From the NCBI GenBank assembly GCA_943787375.1, contig CALSME010000009.1:27434-91433 (forward strand): 64,000 nucleotides of DNA, read 5' to 3'. The notes under the pieces were generated by a model, which made no database searches, was not told the DNA's origin, and was given only the letters and a program-made list of their open reading frames with translations. This stretch comes from an uncultured Polaribacter sp. (GTDB lineage Bacteria > Bacteroidota > Bacteroidia > Flavobacteriales > Flavobacteriaceae). Of this stretch, positions 17,107-23,833 are shown piece by piece; positions within the stretch are counted from its first letter, which is position 1, and each line of letters opens with the position of its first letter. The translations under genes and the position numbers were made by a program.

Positions 17107-17721
17107 TTAAAGGATAATGAAGATGGAAATGACCACAAAAACAACAATTTGTCCCCATTTTAAATACCATCCGATGTTTTTCCTTTTGGATATAGCATCT
17201 GAAATCTGACCACCTAAGAGTGCTATTGCTCCAAAAATAAGGAATGAAACAAATATAAAAAGCATCCCTAAAACATAAAATTGAACGAGATGAGATAACT
17301 GTTTTGAAAATAGAAATTGAGGAAAAAAGGCTAGAAAAAACAGGGTTACTTTCGGATTCAATACATTCATTAGAAATCCTTTTTTAAACAATTCTATCGT
17401 TGTTTTTTGAAGTACATGTTCCGTAGAAAAGGCAATTTTTTCATCGCTTTTATATACCTGATATGCCAAGTACAATAGATAGCTTGCTCCAAAAATTTTG
17501 ACCCCAATGAAAAAGAATGGCTGCTGTTCTATAAGGGTAGAAATGCCAAACGCAACAAATGTTGTATGAACAAGACAGCCTGTCATTAAACCAACAACGG
17601 TTGCTATCCCATATTTTTTACCATTTACAATACTTTGAGTTAGTACAAAAACATTATCGGGTCCTGGAGAAATTGCCAAGATTGCAGTAGCAAAAATAAA
17701 AGCACTTAGGGTTTCTAACAT
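17107..17721 (-). CDS. LysE family amino-acid exporter
   Basis: An inner-membrane exporter of the LysE/RhtB family, 204 residues with about six hydrophobic segments. The family signature AISPGPDNVFVLTQSIVNGKK is at ~17-37, followed by GIATVVGLMTGCLVH and GFLMNVLNPKVTLFFLAFFP. Substrates in this family are amino acids such as lysine, threonine or homoserine lactone; this one cannot be assigned. It is flanked by the HMG-CoA lyase gene and pyrD on the same strand. A perfect palindrome lies just upstream and may be an operator. Confidence 0.92.
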   Translation of the reverse strand: MLETLSAFIFATAILAISPGPDNVFVLTQSIVNGKKYGIATVVGLMTGCLVHTTFVAFGISTLIEQQPFFFIGVKIFGASYLLYLAYQVYKSDEKIAFSTEHVLQKTTIELFKKGFLMNVLNPKVTLFFLAFFPQFLFSKQLSHLVQFYVLGMLFIFVSFLIFGAIALLGGQISDAISKRKNIGWYLKWGQIVVFVVISIFIIL

Positions 17722-17754
17722 TTTATTAAAAAGTGAAAATTGACAGTTTTAGCA

Positions 17755-17776
17755 TTCCATTATTTTAATAATGGAA
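17755..17776. repeat. perfect 10-bp palindrome upstream of the lysE-family gene
   Basis: TTCCATTATT (17755-17764) and AATAATGGAA (17767-17776) form an inverted repeat with a 2-base spacer, in the 66-bp gap between pyrD and the exporter gene. No T-run follows on the minus strand, so it looks more like a dimeric regulator site than a terminator. Confidence 0.6.
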
Positions 17777-17787
17777 GATAGAATTTC

Positions 17788-18822
17788 TTATAAATTTGCC
17801 AAGATTTCCTTATTTATTTTTTTGATCAAACTGGGGCCTTCATATATGAATCCAGTATAAATTTGAACCAAATCGGCACCAGCATTTATTTTTTCGATGG
17901 CATCTTCTGCCGAGTGAATTCCTCCTACTCCAATAATTGGAAAGGATTTGTTTGATTTGTCGGACAAATACTGAATTACTTTCGTGCTTTGGTTTTTAAT
18001 CGGTTGTCCACTGACTCCTCCATTACCTATAATTGCTAACTGTTCTTTAGAGGCCTTTAAATTGGCTCTGGTGGTGGAAGTATTGGATGCAATGACACCA
18101 TCGATTTTTGTTTCTGCAACCAGTTCGATAATTTCATCCAATTGTTGGTTGTTTAAATCGGGTGCTATTTTTAATAAGATCGGTTTCTGAATTGCTTGTG
18201 CATTGTTTAGTTTCTGACATTCGGTAATCAGCGACACTAAATACGTTTTATCGTTGAGTTTTGCATGACTGCCAACGTTTGGACAGCTCACATTCAGTAC
18301 AAAATAATCTACATAAGGATGTAAACCTTCAAAACAAATTTTATAATCTTGGGTATAGTTTTCAGGAGATGTTTGGGTATTTTTCCCAATATTACCCCCA
18401 ATAATTAATTTTCCTCTATTCTTTTTTAATTGGTGAATAGCGGTTTCTAAGCCTTCATTGTTGAAGCCCATTCGGTTGATAATTCCCTGATCGGCTTTTA
18501 ATCGAAACAATCGTTTTTTAGGGTTCCCGGCTTGTCCTTTTGGAGTAACCGTTCCAATTTCTATAAATCCGAAACCAAAGTTTGCCAATTCATTATACAG
18601 CACCGCATTTTTATCAAAACCAGCCGCCAAACCTACAGGGTTCTTAAACTTGATTCCGAATAAAGTACGTTCTAATTTTTTATCGTTTACTTGATACAGC
18701 ACTCTGAAAATTGCTGGCACTAAAGGAATTTTACAAAAGATTCTAATGAGTGAAAATGTAAAGTAATGTACCTTTTCTGGATCGAATAAAAATAAAACAG
18801 GTCTTAGTAGTAGTTTGTACAT
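17788..18822 (-). CDS. pyrD: quinone-dependent dihydroorotate dehydrogenase (class 2)
   Basis: Class 2 dihydroorotate dehydrogenase, a membrane-associated FMN enzyme that oxidises dihydroorotate to orotate with quinone in pyrimidine synthesis. The 344-residue product has the N-terminal membrane-binding helices ([20 protein letters not shown]), [59 protein letters not shown] with the class 2 catalytic serine, [18 protein letters not shown] and IGVGGI. It is separated from pheT upstream by a terminator. Confidence 0.97.
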   Translation of the reverse strand: MYKLLLRPVLFLFDPEKVHYFTFSLIRIFCKIPLVPAIFRVLYQVNDKKLERTLFGIKFKNPVGLAAGFDKNAVLYNELANFGFGFIEIGTVTPKGQAGNPKKRLFRLKADQGIINRMGFNNEGLETAIHQLKKNRGKLIIGGNIGKNTQTSPENYTQDYKICFEGLHPYVDYFVLNVSCPNVGSHAKLNDKTYLVSLITECQKLNNAQAIQKPILLKIAPDLNNQQLDEIIELVAETKIDGVIASNTSTTRANLKASKEQLAIIGNGGVSGQPIKNQSTKVIQYLSDKSNKSFPIIGVGGIHSAEDAIEKINAGADLVQIYTGFIYEGPSLIKKINKEILANL

Positions 18823-18870
18823 ATATATGTTTTGAGTCTGTATTATAAATTCGGTTGATTTTGAAAATAT

Positions 18871-18895
18871 AAAAAAACTCCATGGTTCGTGGAGC
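18871..18895 (-). terminator. intrinsic terminator of pheT
   Basis: CTCCA (18878-18882) and TGGAG (18890-18894) pair around a 7-base loop. On the minus strand they are followed by seven T, right after the pheT stop at 18903. Confidence 0.8.
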
Positions 18896-18902
18896 TTTTA
18901 AA

Positions 18903-21329
18903 TTATCTTAAAACAGCTTCTAAATTCTTTTCGAATGTTTGCTGTAATTTTTGCATTATTTTATCAATTTGCTTGTCTTCCAAGGTCTTTGTTTTGTCTT
19001 GTAATAAGAAACTAACAGCATAAGATTTTTTTCCTTCTGGTAATTTATCTCCTTCATAGACATCGAACAAATCGACTTCTTTTAACAAATTTTTCTCAGA
19101 CTGAAAGGCCAAATTATAAATCTCTTTGAATTCGATTTTGGTATCTAATAAGAGCGCTAAATCTCTTTTAACAGCTGGAAATTTTGTTAAATCTGAAACT
19201 TTCACATTTTTATTTCCTGTTATTTTAAGAATCGTATCCCAATTAAAATCAGCAAACAAAACTTCTTGTTTGATTCCAAATTCTTTTAATAAGCTTGATT
19301 TTATAACACCAAACTCCACCAGTTTCATTTTTCCTAAACCTAGGGTGATTCCTTCTGAAAACACATCCTGTTTGCTTGGTGTTGTTTTTAAAGTATCGAT
19401 CCCTAATCGAGCTAAAACAGCTGTAATCACTCCTTTTGCATAGAAAAAATCCGAGGTTTTAGAAGGTAAACTCCAACTCTCTTTTACTCTTTCCCCAGTA
19501 ATAAACAAGGTTAAATGCTTGTCTTCTTGGTAGGCATCATTGTATTTATGATAGGTTTTACCAAACTCATAAAACTTTATTGAATTGTTTTTTCGATTGA
19601 TATTGTAGGCAACAGATTCCAATCCACTAAATAACAAGGATTGGCGCATTACCTTCAAATCGTTACTCAACGGATTTAGCATCGCTACGTTGGCAGATTC
19701 ATTGATATTCTCTGAGTAGGTTGTATATACTGGTTTTGTTAGCGAATTTGCCATCGTTTCATTAAATCCTAGGTTGGATAATTGATTGGCAACCACATTT
19801 TCAATTTTCGTTTCTTTGTTTGAATCGAAAGAAATGGAAGTATTTAATTTGTGCGAAAATTCAATATTATTGTAGCCATATACTCTTAATATTTCTTCTA
19901 TAATATCGGCTTCACGTTGCACATCGGTTCTGTATGAAGGAATGGTTAACCCTAAACCACCTTCTGTTTCACTATTAATTTTAATTTCTAAGGAAGCTAA
20001 TATTTTTTTAATCGTTTCTTTTGGAATTTCTTGCCCAATTAAACGGTATGCATTTTCGTAAGATAAGAATACTTGAAAGTCTTCGATTTTTTCTGGGAAA
20101 AAATCAGAAATATCCGATCCCATTTTACCGCCTGCATATTCTTCAATTAACAAAGCGGCTCTTTTCAAGGCGTATTTTGTCATGTTTATGTCAATTCCAC
20201 GTTCAAAACGGAATGAAGCATCTGTATTTAATGCATGTCTTTTTGCTGTCTTTCGAACAGAAACTGGATTAAAATAGGCACTTTCTAAGAAAATGGAAGT
20301 GGTAAATTCTGAAACTCCAGACTTCAACCCTCCAAAAACTCCTGCAATACAAAGTGGGTTAGAATCTGCATCACAAATCATAATGTCTTCTGATGACAAA
20401 GCTCTTTCTACACCATCGAGCGTGGTAAATGGTGTGTCTTGTGCTAATGTTTTTACAAGAATTTTATTTCCTTTTATTTTTTGAGCATCAAAAGCATGCA
20501 AAGGTTGTCCGAGTTCGTGAAGTACATAATTTGTAATGTCTACAATATTATTTTTTGGTGTAATCCCAATCGATTTTAATCTGTTTTGAATCCATTCTGG
20601 AGATGCTTTTACTGTAACATCTGTAATGGTAATTCCACAGTATCTTGGAGCTTGCTCTCTATCTTCTACCTCAACATCAATTCGTAAGGTTCTTTCATCT
20701 ACATGAAAATCACTCACAGAGGGGGATATTAATTCCAAGTTGATGTCTTGTTGCATGAGGCCCGCTTTTAAATCTCTAGCAACACCAAAGTGGCTCATTG
20801 CATCTGATCTGTTGGGGGTTAATCCAATTTCAAAAACCGAATCAACTTCAATATTAAAAACACTTGCTGCGGGTGTTCCTACTTTTATCTCTGCATCTAA
20901 AACAAGAATCCCGTCATGTCCAGTACCAAGACCTAATTCGTCTTCGGCACAAATCATCCCATGACTTTCCTCGCCTCTAATTTTGCCTTTTTTTATTTTA
21001 AAACTTTCGCCTTTGTCATCATACAATAAAGTTCCAATAGTAGCTACGGGTACTTTTTGTCCAGCAGCAACATTGGGAGCACCACATACAATCTGTACTG
21101 GATTTCCATCTCCAAGATCTACCGTTGTGACTTTTAATCGGTCTGCATTAGGGTGTTGAATGCAGGTTAAAACTTCTCCAACAACAATTCCCTTCAAGCT
21201 TCCCTTGATAGCTTCTTTCGTTTCAATCCCTTCCACTTCCAATCCTAAATCGGTTAACAATTCTCCAGTTTTGGTGGCATCCCAATCTGTTTGTAAAAAT
21301 TGTTTAATCCAATTGTATGATATTTTCAT
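18903..21329 (-). CDS. pheT: phenylalanine--tRNA ligase beta subunit
   Basis: Beta subunit of the (alpha-beta)2 phenylalanyl-tRNA synthetase, 808 residues, the usual length. Domains in order: B1 (MKISYNWIKQFLQTDWDATK), tRNA-binding/EMAP-like OB fold (~40-150, VGEVLTCIQHPNADRLKV and IVCGAPNV), the B3/B4 editing domain (~210-400, GLTPNRSDAMSHFGVARD then ISMFG-like EDIMICDADS), B5 DNA-binding-like fold (~405-475), catalytic-like core (~485-690) and the C-terminal anticodon-binding fold (DLTKFPAVKRDLALLLD). It is transcribed alone, ending in a terminator. The restriction-modification island lies directly upstream. Confidence 0.97.
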   Translation of the reverse strand: MKISYNWIKQFLQTDWDATKTGELLTDLGLEVEGIETKEAIKGSLKGIVVGEVLTCIQHPNADRLKVTTVDLGDGNPVQIVCGAPNVAAGQKVPVATIGTLLYDDKGESFKIKKGKIRGEESHGMICAEDELGLGTGHDGILVLDAEIKVGTPAASVFNIEVDSVFEIGLTPNRSDAMSHFGVARDLKAGLMQQDINLELISPSVSDFHVDERTLRIDVEVEDREQAPRYCGITITDVTVKASPEWIQNRLKSIGITPKNNIVDITNYVLHELGQPLHAFDAQKIKGNKILVKTLAQDTPFTTLDGVERALSSEDIMICDADSNPLCIAGVFGGLKSGVSEFTTSIFLESAYFNPVSVRKTAKRHALNTDASFRFERGIDINMTKYALKRAALLIEEYAGGKMGSDISDFFPEKIEDFQVFLSYENAYRLIGQEIPKETIKKILASLEIKINSETEGGLGLTIPSYRTDVQREADIIEEILRVYGYNNIEFSHKLNTSISFDSNKETKIENVVANQLSNLGFNETMANSLTKPVYTTYSENINESANVAMLNPLSNDLKVMRQSLLFSGLESVAYNINRKNNSIKFYEFGKTYHKYNDAYQEDKHLTLFITGERVKESWSLPSKTSDFFYAKGVITAVLARLGIDTLKTTPSKQDVFSEGITLGLGKMKLVEFGVIKSSLLKEFGIKQEVLFADFNWDTILKITGNKNVKVSDLTKFPAVKRDLALLLDTKIEFKEIYNLAFQSEKNLLKEVDLFDVYEGDKLPEGKKSYAVSFLLQDKTKTLEDKQIDKIMQKLQQTFEKNLEAVLR

Positions 21330-21352
21330 AATTTATCTGCTATTTACTCCTG

Positions 21353-21360
21353 CAAATTTA
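21353..21360 (-). promoter_or_regulatory. -7 element of pheT
   Basis: On the minus strand TAAATTTG fits TAnnTTTG, 24 bases before the pheT ATG. No clear -33 is present. Confidence 0.4.
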
Positions 21361-21510
21361 CTGATTTTCTCCTTTTTATAGCGGGTTTTTCTTTTTTAAA
21401 ATACGGCTACTTATTCACAAGAAGTAAACAGCTTAATTTTGTGTTTCATGGTCTAGTGTTTGTAATTACCCGACTGTGAATATGTAAGATTTTCATTGTT
21501 TGCAATTCCG

Positions 21511-22494
21511 CTATGCCATTAAATTGTAGCTTTCACTTGGCGGAAACAATAACTCAATTCCTTTCGGTTTGATTTTAAACAATGGACCTTTTTCGACCAC
21601 TTTTCCTTTTGAGTTTCGCTTAATTAAATGGTCAAGCGTAATTATTCCTTGTTCAACTAGTAAGTCAAATTGAGAAGTAATTGGCTTTTTGGTGTGCTCT
21701 ACCAATTTATATTGAAAATGCTCTCGGTCATTTATTCTAGTACTTTCGGCTTCTACCCAAAACGTTTCTTTATGTTTTGTTTTTAGTCGGTTATGAAGTT
21801 TGTCCAACGTCCAAACCACAAAATCTCCAACTTCTGGATTATCAGAGTTTTCAATTAGTTGTTTAATATCGCTATCAATTCTTAGATTCAAACCTTGCGA
21901 GTTTCTCGTAATTGCTGAAACTGTGCAATACAATTTAAAATCCTCTTCTCGTTCATAACCAAAATTGTCGAGAATTTCTGCCGAACTTTTAAACTTGCTT
22001 AATTTCCAATCTGGAACTTGTGCAAATAGATTTTTTCGGTTTGTTTTGCTATTTCTGAATGATTTAAGTTCAATTCCTTTATAATCTGATTGTTTAGACG
22101 AGTTAATGTCAATTTCTAGTGCAGTTTCAAGTGTTCTGCCTACAGAAGTGTCAGCATCAACCATTGAAGGAATTGGGCCATCATTTGCTATTTTTCTTAG
22201 CATTGCCAGAAGCTCAAAAGCGACTTCATTCTCAGTTGTGTTAATTGCATTAATTAACTCTTGAAATGGATTTAGAATTGAAGAATTAATCAATTCTCTA
22301 ATGTCTAATTTTGTCAAGTTGAAAACCTGAAATTGACTATCAAAGTACGTTATTGCAATAATATCATTTGGGTCTGCAACCTTTGTTAAGCTGTAAAACC
22401 AAATTCGTGGGTCTCCTTTTTTAGTGGAAGGACGATATAAAGATGCTTGTGATTTTATTGTCTTAAAACCAGTATGTATAATTGCTGGAATCAT
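21511..22494 (-). CDS. MvaI/BcnI-family type II restriction endonuclease (5' end damaged)
   Basis: A type II restriction endonuclease of the MvaI/BcnI family. From the only ATG (22492-22494) it gives 327 residues. The catalytic region has GRTLETALEIDIN, then SDYKGIELKSFR, which supplies the D...ExK nuclease core. ASLYRPSTKKGDPRIWFYSL near the N-terminus is also family-like. MvaI and BcnI cut CCWGG and CCSGG; the target here is unknown. The conserved frame continues 56 codons upstream (22495-22662) without a standard start codon, so the annotated product is probably N-terminally truncated. The cognate methylase is presumably the C5-methyltransferase at 23834-26035, with an Mrr gene between them. 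Confidence 0.8.
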   Translation of the reverse strand: MIPAIIHTGFKTIKSQASLYRPSTKKGDPRIWFYSLTKVADPNDIIAITYFDSQFQVFNLTKLDIRELINSSILNPFQELINAINTTENEVAFELLAMLRKIANDGPIPSMVDADTSVGRTLETALEIDINSSKQSDYKGIELKSFRNSKTNRKNLFAQVPDWKLSKFKSSAEILDNFGYEREEDFKLYCTVSAITRNSQGLNLRIDSDIKQLIENSDNPEVGDFVVWTLDKLHNRLKTKHKETFWVEAESTRINDREHFQYKLVEHTKKPITSQFDLLVEQGIITLDHLIKRNSKGKVVEKGPLFKIKPKGIELLFPPSESYNLMA

Positions 22495-22662
22495 TATTTT
22501 ACTTTCTGTACCTTGTTTTTGTAATTCGTAATCGTGAATATTTTCACTTTTTAAATAACTTCGGACAGAACCAGTTGCATCTATTATGGATTTTTTTAAT
22601 CCGGTTTCGGTTGGTTCAATTAAAGTAAGAGAAACTTGAAATAAAAATAATTTGGGTGTTAC
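22495..22662 (-). pseudogene. upstream coding remnant of the MvaI/BcnI-like endonuclease without start codon
   Basis: 56 codons are open and in frame with the endonuclease ATG, and are bounded upstream by TAG at 22663-22665. The translation reads like protein, with IEPTETGLKKSIIDATGSVR followed by SYLKSENIHDYELQKQGTES, a form I associate with the N-terminus of this endonuclease family. No ATG, GTG or TTG occurs in the frame. The palindromic repeat starts exactly where the frame closes, which suggests that the native start was removed at that junction. A non-canonical start is the alternative. Confidence 0.65.
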
Positions 22663-22740
22663 CTAAAGGTCGGGCTATCCGTTACAAGTCCTCGCTCGTG
22701 CCTCGTTGTGGGCTTTCCACTTCTATCCCTAACGCAAAAG
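22663..22740. repeat. dispersed repeat element between the two endonuclease genes
   Basis: A GC-richer segment with GGGCTATCC (22672-22680) and GGGCTTTCC (22710-22718) as direct repeats, ACAA/TTGT inverted ends around CTCGCTCGTGCCTCG, and CTATCCCTAACGC at the end. It carries no gene. A shorter related piece, CCTAAAGGGTCGGGCTTTT, lies at 30731-30749, so the family is present at least twice in this window. It looks like a small dispersed non-coding element of flavobacterial chromosomes. Confidence 0.6.
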
Positions 22741-22747
22741 AAAACCG

Positions 22748-23554
22748 TTAGAAATTTTTAAACCAGTTTTCGTCAATTGTAACCTCTTCTTTAAATTCTA
22801 CAGAAACTCCAAGTCCGAGTTCTTTTAGTTTTTCAACTAATAAATCTCCGTCAATTAAATCTATTACTGGTGCTCCATCTCTTGATGCTTCAGCAATTGC
22901 ATCTCTTGTAAACATACCAGTAGTAATAAATAAACCTTTATCAGTTCTACCAACCATTGCGCCACGAAAATCTCTCATATCTTTTGCACCAACTTTGCCT
23001 TTATATCTTTTACATTGGAATATAATATGAAAACTTAAAATACCATTTATTTTGGCGATACCAACTCCATCAATTCCGCCATCTCCAGTTCTTCCAGTAA
23101 CTTCAACTTGTGAAAACCCTTTTTCTCTTAATATTCGCTGAACTAAACGTTCAAATGCATTAGAAGAAAGATTTTCAGTAATTACATTTAGTAATTTTTC
23201 TTTCCATTCTTCATCATCTGTTATTTCTTCATCAACTTTTTTAGCTTCACTTTTATCAAAACGGATTTTAAATTTAGGAAGAGTGATTTCTTGATTAGCT
23301 TTTATTGCCCAAACACCTCGTTTAGAATTTTCAATTAATCCTTGGTTTTTCAGCATTGTTCTGACCCAAGCCATTTGATATTCAAATTCGGTTTGGTTAG
23401 TGTTTTTATGCATTTTATTCAATAATTCTTCTGGCAATTGAAGAATATCAATTACTTTATTATTTATTTCATCATTCGAGCCAGAGCCACCTAGTTCAGT
23501 TAAAGCCTGTATCGTATAATTAAAAAAATATTCTCTTTTTGGAAATGATTTCAT
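22748..23554 (-). CDS. Mrr-type restriction endonuclease
   Basis: A restriction endonuclease of the Mrr family, 268 residues from the ATG at 23552-23554 (MKSFPKREYFFNY); a TTG three codons earlier is the alternative. Residues ~1-90 are the Mrr N-terminal winged helix (MAWVRTMLKNQGLIENSKRG). Residues ~130-250 form the nuclease domain: FERLVQRILREKGF, GRTGDGGIDG with the catalytic Asp, then IIFQCKRYKGKVG, a QCK variant of the Q-x-K motif, and FITTGMFTRDA. Mrr proteins usually cut modified DNA, so coexistence with an active C5-methyltransferase needs a different target or tolerance. It is divergent from the small gene at 23582. Confidence 0.9.
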   Translation of the reverse strand: MKSFPKREYFFNYTIQALTELGGSGSNDEINNKVIDILQLPEELLNKMHKNTNQTEFEYQMAWVRTMLKNQGLIENSKRGVWAIKANQEITLPKFKIRFDKSEAKKVDEEITDDEEWKEKLLNVITENLSSNAFERLVQRILREKGFSQVEVTGRTGDGGIDGVGIAKINGILSFHIIFQCKRYKGKVGAKDMRDFRGAMVGRTDKGLFITTGMFTRDAIAEASRDGAPVIDLIDGDLLVEKLKELGLGVSVEFKEEVTIDENWFKNF

Positions 23555-23581
23555 ATTTTGCAATATACAATTTTTAAAAAA

Positions 23582-23833
23582 ATGGAAGTAAAAAATTTAG
23601 AACATCTTAAAGAACTTGCGAATAATAAAAATGGCGATTTTGAAGATTTTCATATTATTTTAGCGAACGGTTTGGCTAAAAGCAGTAAGAGGATATTATA
23701 TTATCCTGAATTTGATGAATTTTCATTAATTCATGAAATAGACGAATCGTATCAAGAATTCAATTCTTCAGAAATAGGAATTAAAACGAATTTGATTTCA
23801 GCAATTAGCACTAAATCTCTATTTAAAGGTTAA
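23582..23833 (+). CDS. small conserved hypothetical protein inside the R-M island
   Basis: An 83-residue soluble protein starting MEVKNLEHLKELANNKNGDF; the upstream TTG at 23558 adds eight residues. It continues with LANGLAKSSKRILYYPEFDEFSLIHEID and ends STKSLFKG. I do not know a function; I have the impression of a small family in Bacteroidetes accessory regions. It lies on the plus strand between Mrr and the methyltransferase. Its stop codon directly abuts that of the methyltransferase (23833/23834), and its start is 27 bases from the divergent Mrr start. Such a nested place would suit an R-M controller or anti-restriction protein, but no DNA-binding motif is visible. Confidence 0.65.
   Translation: MEVKNLEHLKELANNKNGDFEDFHIILANGLAKSSKRILYYPEFDEFSLIHEIDESYQEFNSSEIGIKTNLISAISTKSLFKG

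Noticed and set aside
22748..23554. Mrr as the cognate nuclease of the methyltransferase
   Set aside because: Mrr enzymes act on modified DNA as a rule, while an MvaI/BcnI-type nuclease next to it fits a C5-methylated target better.
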